Origin: Salminus brasiliensis | Lineage: Eukaryota; Chordata; Actinopteri; Characiformes; Bryconidae | Direction of reading: 5' to 3' | DNA: 64,000 nucleotides | NCBI RefSeq assembly: GCF_030463535.1 | Contig: NC_132879.1 | Span: 41,353,970 to 41,417,969 of the forward strand | Part shown: positions 34,655-46,830 of the stretch, in pieces | Layout of the letters: each line of letters starts with the position of its first letter | Position numbering within the stretch: position 1 is the stretch's first letter | Notes under the pieces: model-generated | Seen by the model: only the letters and a program-made list of their open reading frames with translations | What the model was told of the DNA's origin: nothing | Databases searched by the model: none | Program-made: the position numbers and the translations under genes

Positions 34655-35427
34655 GTATGGTGGACTTGGTTTATTGACGTCATGGTTTAATTTATTGTCT
34701 AAGTATGGCATTTAATGATATTTCAGCGCTACACCCTTGAAAAGTTGGGTTCTTCTGGGTTTCTTTAAGGGTTATTTAATACATTCAACAGTATTTGGGT
34801 CTTTTTTAAATAACAAATGACATGGTTTTATAATGTAAAACCTAAAAGGCTTCCACTATTCTTATAAGTCAAAGAACCTTTCTGTGGTACCATCTAGAAT
34901 CGTTTTGTTAACAGCGCATATTTTGGGGGATTATGAGAACTGTTTATTTATATTATTTACTCGGTGAAACAAACTTTAACAAGTGGTTGAAATAAGTAAT
35001 ACAGTGTGTTGGCTTTAAATAAATACCGTATAATTCCAACATATGTCCCTATAAGTATTTATCTATATATGTATATATGTATGTGTATGTCTTGCAGAGA
35101 AGCCTTAGTGTTGGTAACAAGACGCGATGGTACCTTTGGAGAAAAAAAAACTTTAAATGTTAGTTGTATTTCGCGCACGCCCTTTTTTTTTTAAACATTT
35201 GTAAATAAATGATTAAGGCCGCATATCCGTGTCTCTGCTGGAGATCGAGTGTCTCTGATCTCCGGCACATTGTAGAAACCTGATGCTACACTTTATCCGT
35301 TCTGTTTTTGCACATACACAGCCAATGCTGTTTCAGTGCAGTGTCATTTTTGAGGGCAGGGACTGGGGAGCGGCCACATCCACACCCTGAATTACACATA
35401 TACTCACTAGGGCAGAGACGGGGGCAT

Positions 35428-35471
<44 letters not shown>

Positions 35472-37667
35472 GCACACACACACAAACTAACAAAAAACAT
35501 TAAAAACATTTTCCACCACCATTTCTGCATAGTTTAGTCATTCTTAATCTCGGTGTAATAAATGTTGTTTTGAACCGTATTTTTCTTTAAGGTCTAGAAC
35601 CTTACTGTATGGTTAACATATGGTTGACTCTCCTCAGCAGTTAGCAGCAACTTAACCATTAGCCCTGTAATTTACATCAAGCCAAAGCACAATATGAGGG
35701 GATTAAACCTGCCTCAGAAAGCTTTATATGCAAGAGCATTACATTTAAAATTAGAAATCAGGATTAAGATCAATACAAGTATTAGCTAGTTTAGCAACTA
35801 ACAACAAATCCTATATTTGAATGGTTCTTGCTTCCCTCTGACTCTGAGTAATGCACTAAGCTGGGTATCTTTGGATAATTTTTATTATTACAAATCAAGA
35901 CACTTTAAGAAAGCAGTCTTAACGTTTTGGACATTGTAATTGTGGAAGCTATTTATTTTGTTTGTTTGTGTCTGTGTGTTTCACTCTCTTAATGGGCATT
36001 AGCCTGGCATCCCAAAAGATCAATTTTGTCTTCTCTCTTTGTTTTGTTTTTTTGTCTTCTTATGACCCAAAAATACCTGCTAGTCCTCCATACCAAATCC
36101 TGTCCCACTATTCCAGTGGTTGAATAAAGGAAGCTACAATTTGGCACAAATATCTCTTACAATGGAGATATGTTGGAGGACACCTTAGTGTGATGGGTTG
36201 GAAGAAGAACTACCTCTTTAAGACACACTTTAGTTTCAGAGTTGCTTTTAAAAAGGTGATTAGTTTCCTTGTAATGAACAAGCCTTTGTTTCTCTCTGAA
36301 CAATAGCAGCCGAAATGCTAAAACCATAAAATCAGGCTTTAGGTTGGTTTACATGCATTACTAGGAGGCTTACTAGTAGAGCAGTAGCAGTGTACTAGTA
36401 ATAGTGTTTGTCCTCAAGACCTCTTTTGTCTTTCTTTTCTGTCCCTGTAAAATTAAAATTAATGATGAGGAAGGGGATGAAGAAGACCTTTATAAAAAAT
36501 AAAGGTATCAGAAGGGTTCTTTGTAGTAATACTGTAAAATGAATTTTCCAGCATTTTGTGTACCTGATATTTGTCACATTTGTATATTATAGTTAATGTC
36601 AAAAGGCAATAATTTTGACCACATTCAGAGAGACTTAAATTCTAATTGTGTCACAACAGAAGATGAATATAGTATTAACAGTCCTTAACAGAGCACAAAC
36701 ACTCATTGGAATAACAATGCATGTTTTCCTGGGCGGGGAATCCAACCAATCTTGCCAAATCTGCCATGTGGGGGGCAGCAGTCTATACAAATGTTAAGTA
36801 GTTCATCCATGGCTACATACAACCATTTTGAAACCTTTATTTAGGAGTGTTGGTCAGGATTTCCAATGTGTCCCAGATTTCCCCACAACAATATGAAATA
36901 ATGACAACTTGGGTATCTCTAGTAATGTTTTCCCAGCGTCTAAAAAGCAATACTCGTAAAAACCGAACAAACATTTAATGATGGCTAGGCTCTATATCAG
37001 CAATTCAGCAACTGTTATGGCACCAGTGTAGACATATGCAGAAATCTAACATGATGTACTGTACTTTCGCCTCAAAAGACAAAATAACCCATTTGACACC
37101 TACATTTTAAAAACTGCTTTAGAATGTGTTTCAGGTCATCCTGAAAAGGTGACAATTAGGGCAATTTGGGTGCAGACATTAGAAAGACATTAAAGTAGAC
37201 ATGCCCATGCCCATAGTCTGTAGGTCAATTCTGCTAATAATGAAGTAATTTTGATATAATAATATGTTATGACAGTTCATTATAATTTTGCTTGTTTAAG
37301 ATATTAATTTGCTTAACTTTATTCAGTGTTCGGTCTGGTGTTCAAATCTATGCAGCCTCCAGATCACATAGACTGACAACTGTTCTATGAATTTCCCTAA
37401 GCATGAAGATAATAAAAAAAATCTTTCTTCTTTTTCACTGCATAGGTGGTTTCTCAGACCACAGTGTCTGCAAACTCAACTCTGTCACCAATGAGGAACC
37501 AAACAGTTAGCACAAACTTCAACGGCACTATGGCAACAAGCACATACGGTGGCCCATTGAACGCCACCACTGCTCCAGCCGGCGCCGCCTACCAGTTGCG
37601 GTCCAGCGCCCTCTTTGTGGTAATATCTGGAGCCATGGCAACCTTGCTGCTTCACTACTGCTGCTGA
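34592..37667 (+). CDS. cd24: CD24-like GPI-anchored mucin, complete two-exon gene
   Basis: Exons 34592-34654 (21 codons, donor GCGCAG|GTATGG) and 37446-37667 (acceptor TGCATAG), phase 0, giving 94 residues. Exon 1 encodes a signal peptide, MAPFTAMHLGAIFFLTCLTA, cleavable around TAQ. The mature part is a short Ser/Thr-rich mucin with four N-glycosylation sequons (NST, NQT, NGT, NAT). It is followed by AGAAYQL and a hydrophobic tail (ALFVVISGAMATLLLHY) that looks like a GPI-attachment signal. Tiny size, signal peptide exon, sequon-rich core and GPI tail together match CD24, a sialomucin of leukocytes and epithelia; human CD24 is near SOBP on 6q21. The core is too divergent to identify by sequence alone, so the call rests on architecture plus synteny. 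Another small GPI mucin is the main alternative. Confidence 0.78.
34655..37445 (+). other. Intron of the cd24-like gene
   Basis: 2.8 kb. 34725-34900 (cccttgaaaagttgggttct, aagaacctttctgtggtacc) looks like a GGTTCTT/AAGAACC interspersed repeat related to 60590-60720. (AC)n lies at 35430-35467. No extra exon seen. Confidence 0.6.
35430..35467. repeat. (AC)19 microsatellite in the cd24 intron
   Basis: About 19 uninterrupted AC units followed by imperfect ones to 35486. Confidence 0.95.
37446..37667 (+). CDS. cd24: cd24-like coding exon 2 (mucin core and GPI signal)
   Basis: Starts after a pyrimidine-rich acceptor (cttctttttcactgcatag). Encodes VVSQTTVSANSTLSPMRNQT, further sequons and the hydrophobic C-terminus ending HYCC before TGA. 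Confidence 0.78.
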   Translation: MVSQTTVSANSTLSPMRNQTVSTNFNGTMATSTYGGPLNATTAPAGAAYQLRSSALFVVISGAMATLLLHYCC

Positions 37668-39074
37668 GTCACAGCTGTAACCTGCTGCCACTGCTTCTTC
37701 TCGATCTTCCGCCTAAGCCTTAACCTGATCACAGCAGTACTGAGTGTAGACACACTGGACTTTATCTACCCTTCAAGAGCAGAAGAAAATTGTTTGCAAC
37801 GTTGGAATAGGGGGTAGTCGTCTTACTTGCTTTCAGTGGGATGGTTGTTTATTGAAAAGAAATGAATGCACTCAATTTGCTTGATTCAAATGTGTTCCAC
37901 ATGCACTCTTACTTCCTTGATTTGTAACATTATTAATAACTTTTTTAGAGCTATGTGCAGATTTTTTGAAAAAGATTGTTTACAAAACCATCTAAAATTG
38001 GTTTTCCATCAAGAAGAAGATCCACAGAACCAGGCAAAGATCCATTTAGTCACGCAAATGTTTTTTTAATATGTATATTAAAATAATATTAATGCTACAG
38101 GGGACCCTTTTTACTAAGAGTGTACTTCAACACAGTCATTACCAAAAAAGTTAACAGAAAGACAAACTGTACCAATGTCATTTATTGTTCATTTGAATCA
38201 AGCATGTTCAATGCATTTCTTTTTTCAAAGTTTTTGTCTCAAAGTGTTTGCTTTAGGTAGAATTCTTTTCTTCCTCTTCTGAGTCCACCATAGCAGTTGG
38301 GAGGACTGTATAGAGAAGCAGAAGCTTGTACTGTGTCTGTTGTATTATTATCTTAAACTAGGCATACAGATAGCTGTTTACTGGTTGCATGTGTGAGCTC
38401 TGGAAATTACATGGTTGACATTTTTCTTCTACCATATGCTTCAAATGTATTCATTATAATCCTTCATATAGTATCTAGGACAAAATGCCTGATGATCACA
38501 TCTGACAGTTCAATGAATGCCATTGCTTGAACCAGTGCTGACTAAAGCTTCTGTCATAGATAATTAGGACTTTACTTGTTCTATTTGTGAGGTCCAAACA
38601 ACAGCAAGCACATGTAGATCCTGCCATGTTGCTAACACGTCTATAAATGTGAAGTGAACAGAAGTTTCAAAATTTAGGAACAAACCCAGATGTTTTTGCC
38701 ATGAATGGATTTAGTTTTTTTGTTTTTGTGCTAAAGTCAGTCCAACCATAATTCCCAGAGCACACACAACATTGCAACCAAAACGGCTATTCATTCCAGT
38801 TATGTCCAAAAAAGAGATTTGGGAGGGATGAATACAGTCTGATACCACTTTAAGAGATATTTCACAAACACTTGTCTCAAATTACCACCATGGTTCTTTG
38901 CGTGTACATTTTGTGAGCTAACACATTGAGAGCTGGTCATCTTCTACCTTTTGACGCCTGTAGAATGTTTGAGTGTTACTATGGAAAGGAACTCAGACAT
39001 TTTTCTGACCCTCTTAGCTTATATTTTGTACAAATACCTGTGATTGTAAGATGGGAAAAATATAATAGAATAAA
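37668..39074 (+). other. Probable 3' untranslated region of the cd24-like gene
   Basis: No open frame of note. ATTAAA occurs at about 38070 and AATAAA at about 39069; either could end the transcript. CD24 mRNAs are known for long 3' UTRs relative to the tiny coding region. The extent is inferred, not shown. Confidence 0.35.
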
Positions 39075-39726
39075 ATCAATTGTACAGTAACAATACAGTC
39101 ATTTCTGTAATGTTGAATGTTTGAATGCCCTTTTGAACTTTTCCACTTCAGTATGAGGGCATAAGACTTTGTAATGCATTTACTTAGCCTTAAGAAGCCA
39201 GTAGCTGGCAATTAGCTGACATCACATTACTATTAAGCAGTAACTTAAGTAATTTGAGCATTTTTCTGTAAATATATCATGAAATTATGCACACTCAACT
39301 AAACATGTAATGAACTACAAAAGTAGACAGATTGTCCCATCACAATTATTTTGTTTGGTGTATTAATTCAGTTATTGTCAGTACATCCATCGTAAAGCAC
39401 ATGGGAAGGTGTTAAACTACTCTGGCAGTAATGAACCATTAATTCCCTACTATTGGTTAGTTAAGGCTCAATAAGAGCATCATGCACATACAAGCACATT
39501 CTACATTTATGAAACCATTGCCAATTTGAAAAAAAAAACACCTACAATTTGTATTTGGAAAGTGTGACTGGGTGTTTTTAGACTGTAACCATGACCTAGA
39601 AAGGCCACTGTGGATAAACCTTGATTGTGCAAATGCATGAAGAAAGAAGAAAGTGTGAAAGAGTTATATATACTTTTCAGAAATGCAGAGACAGAGTGAG
39701 AGAAAGAGGAAATACAAGTGGAAGAA

Positions 39727-39771
<45 letters not shown>

Positions 39772-40137
39772 CGAGAGAGAGAGAGAGTTGTGTGAAAGAG
39801 AAAGGTCAGTAAATAGACAGGATATTCCATGTGACCAACCTCAAATCTGCTGAATGGGTGTAACGGTAAATCTATTGTGTGTGGACGACTGAATGTATGA
39901 CAATGAAAGAATGGAGGGATGAGTGCATGAATGAAGTGGGTATTAGAGATGACGGAGAGGGGGATGACATGGCGTATCTGGGTGGGTTTAATCAGGATGC
40001 GCACAATGCTGACACATATTCACTCACGCAGTCAGTGTACAAAAGTCTACCCAGGGTTGGAGAATTTGGTCTGTTTGTGAAGGTGTGAGGCAAACAGCTA
40101 GTCACTGGCACTGAAATAAAGCACACACACAAATACA

Positions 40138-40171
<34 letters not shown>

Positions 40172-40872
40172 ACAATGCTTTTAAGAACCTTTGGCCTTAT
40201 TATATCCAAAACAAATTTTTTAAATGATGTGCGCTTTTTTTAAGCTGTACCAAACAGCTGTTTTAACATCTCCCACAGGACTCAAATCAGGACTTTACTT
40301 TGTACTTTACTGGACTTTACAAATCAGACTATACTTTGGATTTCATTATGTTTTCATGACCTTCATAAAAATAAATCTTCTTAAATAGATTCTTTATACT
40401 CTCGCATCTCATTAACAAAATATATTCTTTGAAGTCTTCTGAAAGTTGTTAGCACAGTTATATTTGCTCAGTGGTAGGGGGAGGTAAAACATGATGTGAT
40501 TGATTAATATTATTTTTCACACCCATTCAGGCTGAGTGATGTACAAGATGCCATATTGAGAGCCATAAAACATGCTTTTTATGTCCAGGACCATAACTTA
40601 ACAAGCTATTAGTTTTGCCAAAATGTCTCTTTTGTGGTGGAGGCTCATAGTTCCTCTATGTGTATAGTGTAGAGTGCATGGCACCAGTTTTGGGCTTTGT
40701 CTCATCTATCACACCTGATTTAACTGAACTAATGAACAAGCTCCATGTGGGTTTCCTCAGGTGTGCAGAGTAGGGAAATCATGCACAGCTTCAAAGAAAC
40801 CTTTATAGCACTTTTATTTTTTATGACTGTAGTTTGTCTACAGTATTATTATTATTATTATTATTTATTTTT

Positions 40873-40906
<34 letters not shown>

Positions 40907-40931
40907 TTTTTTTAAATTGTTGTAAGTATCC
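39075..40931. other. Non-coding stretch with microsatellites
   Basis: No gene. (GT)n then (GA)n at 39731-39787, (AC)n then (AG)n at 40122-40170, and a (TTA)n/(TAA)n pair at 40844-40906. Confidence 0.5.
40844..40906. repeat. (TTA)n and (TAA)n arranged as an inverted repeat
   Basis: TTA units at about 40844-40864 and complementary TAA units at 40873-40906, separated by a short T-rich loop; could form a long hairpin. Confidence 0.85.
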
Positions 40932-41190
40932 ACAATTGGCTCAGGTTGGCAATTACCCAACCCACAAGCTCGTACTCTCCCCCATTACACTGAGAGAGAG
41001 GACTGACACATGCCTCCTCCGCCTCGTCCAACATGTTGCGCAACCAGCCACCGCCTCTTTTGAACTACTATTAAAACAATGTCACCAAGCAACCAACAAG
41101 CTCTAAAGTACCCAGCTCTAATGCAACAGGATTCAAACCAGAGTTCTTCGGGACATGGTGAAAGTGCCTTAGTCCGCTGGACCACTGTAG
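40932..41190 (-). mobile_element. tRNA-derived SINE
   Basis: Minus strand reads box A TGGTCCAGCGGACTAAG (about 41186-41168) and box B GGTTTGAATCC (about 41140), then a body ending ACGAGGCGGAGGAGGCATGT, gggttgggtaattgcc and ccaattgtgg. Same family as the copy at 58094-58480. Confidence 0.85.
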
Positions 41191-42834
41191 TCTTTTTAAT
41201 ACTGCATAACTGACTAAATCATCTGTTCTTTACCACCAAAGCACCACCAAAACTCTTGGCTCCAGATGTTTTGACACATATCTGCAGCTCAAATGGAATT
41301 CAATCTACAAGAAAGAGAACCACTGCGGAAGCTCTTTTCTAGCCAAGCATCCTACAAATGTCAATTTCTACATATTGTTTCCTGTGACAAAGATTTGATA
41401 CCCCAGCATCTCAGTATTTCACAGAGGGTGGCTGGCCTTCTAGTTCAAAGCAAAAGCTAGCTTAAAGCAAAAGCACCCTGGACTTCAGTCCAAATTCTCA
41501 GAAAAGGTGCTTTTCACTCTTTGGCCTAATGTGACTCTAGCAGTGTCATTGTGTCACAATTTCATGGTGAATAAACAACACCAAAAGAAATGGTCTAAAT
41601 GATCTGGAAAAAAACTTTTAATATTGACTTGCATTAAATGTTTTTTTTTTTTTTTTTTTACTGTAAATTACCACAGACAATGTCTTTGGAGCAGTTTGGA
41701 AATAACATCCATCTCCATTTATTTGAAAGAGAAAGAGTGTATAATGCTGTAAAATTGATTCCTAATTGGAAAATACTTTGTATTTGTGTTACATGTATAA
41801 AACAATCTTACCGTTGTAACACTTTTTGTGTAGCAACAACTAAAGACTGAAAAAGCAGTCTCTGAAGACCACAGCCAAATCCAGCCAACTTTTATGAAGG
41901 CATTTTGAAAACTTAGAAGACCTCAGAACCAGAATATGGTAAACTTTTGATACAGTTTTTAATAAAAGCCTCAAATGGAAATAATATTTTATATCTCCTT
42001 ATGCAGCAGCTCGGCTCAGGGGTGACAAGAGTTGCGCCCCAGTGATGCTGCATGGTATGAATGAGAGACAGAATTACAGAAACACACTCATGTAGTACTC
42101 CGAACAGTGATCTGAAGCTTTGATGTGGCTTTCTGCCAACTCAGGTGTCTCTAAACAGTTAGCGATTAGCTCATTTGCGTTCTGATTTTGCAACTAACAA
42201 TAACCCACAAACTCTCTTTCCCTTATCTCCCACCATCTGTCTCTTTTTTATTGTTTTTTTAGTCTGATCTTACATCCTATGTCGACACAAAGGCAAAAAA
42301 CACACAAAAAAACTATTACTTACTATGTAAAAGAAGGAAATGTTTTGTCATGATGGCTAAAAATACATTCAATACAGTCTGATTATTCATCCAAATATCA
42401 TGCAAGATTTCTGTTCCATTTATTTACTTAAAACAAAGTAACAGTGATACTGAATACACTTAAAAACAAAACATGTCTTATTCAGTTAATATGAGACTAG
42501 GGCAAGCAGTATTAGCATAACTACATACTGTCTTGTATAACTAAGAAGTGGGCGGAAAAAGAAATGGAAGGTATATGGCACATATGTCCCCACAAACTGA
42601 GTGGTGCTGTAAATACTCAGTTCTGTCTTCTGGAATGTACAGTACTAAACTGCACCAACTTCTATCTTGCCTGCAGGTGGAGCATCTGAATCAGGAGACT
42701 GGTTGGCTGATTTGCACATGTTCTAAAATAAAGATTACTACATGTTTAGGCATATAGTAATCCTTTTTGAAAGGTTGTTTTAAGAACAAGAAGAACAACA
42801 ACAACAACTGCTACAGAAAATATAGTAACTACCC
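41191..42834. other. Non-coding stretch
   Basis: No gene recognised. A 20-base T run lies at 41641-41659. Confidence 0.3.
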
Positions 42835-43410
42835 ATCATGCCTGGTCAGGCGTGGCAGTAAAAAACTAGGAACTGTTAATTGCAGGGAATGGACGAGGCA
42901 AGACTTCCAAGAAGACACAGGCAGAGTAACACAAGATGGGGGTTTACAAACAAGATGGGTTAACCAAGGCAGCAGCAACTAAGGGACAAAACCAACAAAC
43001 AATACAAACTTAACAACTCTGGCTGGACTGTAACAAAACAAACTCGGGACTAGGAAGAGACAGGAGCTTGGGTATACTAGGGACAAACATGATAAACAAA
43101 ACAGGGCAGGATAAACGAAAAACTACTGAGCCTTGTTCAGGAGGAAACAGGGGCAGAAAGAGAACTTAAAACTACAAGCAGGGCTTGGGTGTACAAAAAC
43201 AGGAGTATAACAAAAACTATGAAACAACGCTTCAAATGCAGACAGGGAGAAATAAAACTTTAAACAGCAATAAATAACAAAACAAAACAAAACCAAAGAG
43301 GCATGGGGACAAGGGCAAACACAAGACTAGGACAACAAGGGAAGTAAGGGCAAGGCGCTAACACAGCTAACAAAACACCAAACAGTAACAACACAAGCAG
43401 GATTACCCAA
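42835..43410 (-). repeat. Probable solo LTR of a gypsy-type element
   Basis: Begins atcatgcctggtcagg, then ttgcagggaatggacgaggc; the LTR at 46223 begins tgtcatgcctggtcag and ttgcagggatggacgatgta, and that at 6787 tgtcatgcaacagggatgga. Purine-rich body like the other two. The far boundary is not certain and no coding remnant adjoins it. Confidence 0.55.
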
Positions 43411-43470
43411 GACCAAACAGTGCACGTGTTGGGGAACTGCAGGATTATCTTTGAATTGGCTATGGAAAAC

Positions 43471-43605
43471 TCTGCTCCAGTGCCAGTGGTGCCTGCTGGT
43501 CTGCTCCAGTGCCGACTCCTAGGTCGTCTGCTTCAGTGCCGGCTCCTAGACCATCTGCTCCAGTGCCAGCGGCGCCCGCCGTGTCTGCTCCAGTGCCGAC
43601 GGTCT
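43471..43605. repeat. ~30-bp minisatellite
   Basis: Five imperfect units built on tctgctccagtgccggctcc. The plus-strand open frame through it reads Pro/Ala/Val-rich (APRPSAPVPAAPAVSAPVPT). Confidence 0.75.
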
Positions 43606-43850
43606 CATTCGTTTCAGGTCGTGCATCACGGCCTGTACCAAGAACTGTGCCCAGACTGGCCCCTCGGACTGCACCTCAGCCTTTTGCCAGTCCTGGGCCT
43701 AACTTTATTTTTGTCCCGATGTCTGTTCCTGTTCTTGTCCCTGTCCTTGTTTCTGGTTTTGGTTCAGTCCCTGTCACGATGTTTGTTTCGGTCCCCGTCA
43801 CTGTCTTGGTTCTGGTCCCTCTGTCATTTTCAGTGATTTGGTCGGCGTGA
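43509..43850 (+). other. Pro/Val-rich repeat open frame, not a supported gene
   Basis: 113 codons from ATG at 43509: Pro/Ala repeats, then VPVLVPVLVSGFGSVPVTMF-type repeats produced by gtccctgt-like simple sequence. No domain, no splice support; lies between an LTR and repeat R1, so it is most likely retroelement or simple-repeat sequence. Confidence 0.35.
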
Positions 43851-43906
43851 AACGACTTCAGTAGTTATTAAAAGTGGCATTTTATGTTGAATATGGAGAC
43901 ACCGGT

Positions 43907-43980
43907 TGTTGTATTAGTTGTGTTTTGTTATTTAAATTGTTCTTGTTTGATTGGTTTATTGCAAACAGCTGAAAGTAAAA
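43907..43980 (+). repeat. Dispersed repeat R1, copy 2
   Basis: Core ttgttcttgtttgattggtt then caaacagctgaaagt is identical or nearly so to 3270-3315. Confidence 0.75.
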
Positions 43981-45211
43981 ATAAACACAATATCCAATGG
44001 CTGTTGACTTGTTTTCTTTGCAACTGTATATGCCTACGAAATTGTAGTGTGTATATTTTTTTTCTGAATTATAATTAAAAACATACTGTAATACCATACT
44101 AATTCTCAGTAATGTTCGTTGGGTACACATGAAGTCTGAAGTTATTCAAACATTACTCATAGAGTTGTATTGCCATGGAGTCAGATTAAATCAATAAACA
44201 TCTTTATACAGTTAACATTTGCCAGTATCTGTACATGTTGTTGAACCAGGCTTCCAGAATAAGGGTATACAGAAACAAAACCCCCTACAGACATAATGAG
44301 TATAATGAAGACAGAGGCCAGTTTTACCACAAGGACAGTGCAGATCACCACACCTCTGGGCTTGTGCTGTTGAGAAAGACAAAAGAACAGTACTTTTCAA
44401 TGAACAGAGGCATCCATTGAATTGTTTCATCTTAGCCCAAAAGGACCAATGAATTTATCAGAATATCAGCAAATTTGTTCAGAGAAGAAATTGGGAGGAT
44501 GACCATCACAGAGCACAACATTTGCCTGATAAAGCTAAGCTCAGTCTGCAGAGAAACCACAAAGTGCTAGGAGAACACAATTGATTCCAGACAATCAAGT
44601 GCACCTAATAATGCTGTCAAGAGCAAAATAAGAATAATCAGCAAAAGGAAAAGTATATGTAATCATATGACATTAACTCCCTAAAGTAGCAAGTCTTTAC
44701 ACTGAAGAACCCAAAGAGGGGGTATTCTTTGGTAATAAAAGTTTTTAATGATACCTTCGGCCCACAGATGGACCATAGCCTACTTAAGTACTTAATGTAC
44801 TCATTTACTTAAAATGAGTACATTAAAAGAAAAAAAGGTTTAGTATGCTATGGGCATATCTAACAGAGTTAGGTGTCCTGCAACATCACTGTTCACTTGT
44901 GCTGAAGCTAAATGTTGATTTAAATGATAATTTGAATGTTATATTTGACTAATCATTTAAATAACATCCAGAGTAATGCAATGGATTGCCATACAAATTT
45001 CATTATAAAAGCTGAAAGTAGGGTATAAATGAATTTGTGTACTTGCAGGCGTATGTGTGTGTGTTTAGACTGTAACTGCTGGGGAAAGGCACAATCTGTC
45101 AGTAACATGCTCTCACAGCTTATTTCCATAATTATGTTAATGTCACAGATGGTGTGTGTCTCTGATGGTGAACTACTCTTTTTACAGTGGATGTGAGTTT
45201 TCCGATGTGTC
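43981..45211. other. Non-coding stretch
   Basis: No gene or confident repeat. Confidence 0.3.
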
Positions 45212-45710
45212 CTCAGCTGTATGGTAAGACACTCAGTGTAACAAGGTATACTCAGTGTCCTTAAGTGTATGCAATATGCTCAGTGTCCTCCAGTATGTAG
45301 TTCTCAAGTGTACAGTAAGATACTCAATGTCCACAAGTGTCTGGTAAGAGACTCAGTGTCCAAAGATATACTCTGTGTCCTCAAGGGTATGGTCAGCTAC
45401 TCAGCATCCTGAAGTGTTCAGTAAGATACTCTGTGATCTCAAGTGTACAGTAGTCAGTGTCCTTAGTGTCCGCAGGTGTACAGAAACATATTAAATGTAC
45501 TCAAGTGTACAGTAGGACACTCAATGCCCACATATGTACTAGATACTTAGTGTATGATACTGTATAGTAAGACACTCAATGTCTTCAGGTGTACTCAGTG
45601 TCCTCAGGTGTTCATTAATGTACTTAGTGGCCTCAAATTTATGATATTTAATGTCTTAATTACAGAACAGATGAACATACTCAGTGTCCTCAAGTGTAAA
45701 ATATCAGGTC
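45212..45710. repeat. Degenerate minisatellite
   Basis: Around 500 bp built from variable units of roughly 25-35 bp with the theme gtaagacactcagtgtcctc aagtgtac. At least a dozen recognisable units with point changes and different spacers, so it is old or not under homogenisation. Confidence 0.8.
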
Positions 45711-46222
45711 TTATTTTACTTAGGTGTTCATCAGCACCTGGTATTTTCAAATGATGTAGACATAAATGTGCATACTATATAGCAATGAAGTATATGGCTG
45801 TCTTTGAATAAGATTAAGGTTAGATTTGGGTTTTGCTATTAAGCATTATGATATTGACATTACACACACACACACAGACACACACACACTTCCGTCACTT
45901 TTCCAGTTGCACAAAGATTCTGTTGATTCTTCCAAGTGAAAGCAAGTCTAAATCAAAGCCCCCTTTCAGCTCTACTCGCTATTCACAGTGTATCACCATC
46001 TATTACATCAGTGGAAGTCATTCACACATTAGCCTGCCTGGACATGTTTAAAGACTGTTTTAAAGCCCCCAAACTGCTCTGTGCCCCTAGGAAGAACAAG
46101 TAAGACTGTGGCATAAATATTCCAATTTGAAATGTGTTTTTAAAATTAGAAATAAATGTATGACTTATTTCTGCAAATAACCAATACTAATTGGAATGAG
46201 ACATTATCACTTACACTGCATT
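45711..46222. other. Non-coding stretch
   Basis: Only an (AC)n microsatellite at 45862-45889 stands out. Confidence 0.4.
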
Positions 46223-46830
46223 TGTCATGCCTGGTCAGCAAGGAAACACTTGCAGGGATGGACGATGTAAGACTTTAATGAACAACAGGGCAAAGCAAAC
46301 AGAAACCACAAAGGAAAACACAATGAGGGTGACAGCAATCTATCTAGCAATCTATCACATCTTTGTCAATATAGACAAAATGTGAAAGCAACTTCAGAAC
46401 ATGACAAACAAAACCAGACAAAGTAACACACCTGGGACTAGGAGGAAGCTGAGCAGTATTCAAAATAAAACAAGGAACACATAAAACAAAACCAGGGGAA
46501 TAAACAAACCAAAACAATGAATGAAAAACTATGAAGCCAGGTTTCGGATAACGATGAACAAAAAACTATGCAGCAAGGCTTTGGAAAAAACAATGAAAAG
46601 AACAATGAACAAAAAACAACGAAGCAAAGCTTCGGGAGAAACGATGAACAAAACAATTAACAAAAAACATGAAGCAAAGCTTCAATCCCAAGCTCCTTAT
46701 TTGGGCTTGGAGTCCAGGGATCGCACCAGGGGAGAGCCAGATAATGAGTCCAGCACTTCCGCAAGGGGTCCCTTGTCCAAGGGGACAGGCACCACAGGCT
46801 TAAACCTAGAGACATGAAATTAATTATGGA
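46223..46830 (-). repeat. Gypsy-type LTR with internal tandem repeat
   Basis: Starts TGTCATGCCTGG (46223), the same end as the element at 6787, with the shared motif cagggatggac. 46540-46685 contains three imperfect ~45-bp units (gatgaacaaaaaactatg, gcaaggctt). The inner boundary is approximate. Confidence 0.6.

Noticed and set aside
39507..40004. 165-codon minus-strand open frame
   Set aside because: Built on the (GT)n/(GA)n microsatellite (SLSLSHTHTH); no protein family resemblance.
43420..43836. 138-codon Leu/Cys-rich frame
   Set aside because: Alternative frame of the same minisatellite as 43509-43850.
45212..45710. CRISPR-like alternation of repeats and spacers
   Set aside because: Units are highly diverged, spacers vary and the DNA is vertebrate; it is a decayed minisatellite.
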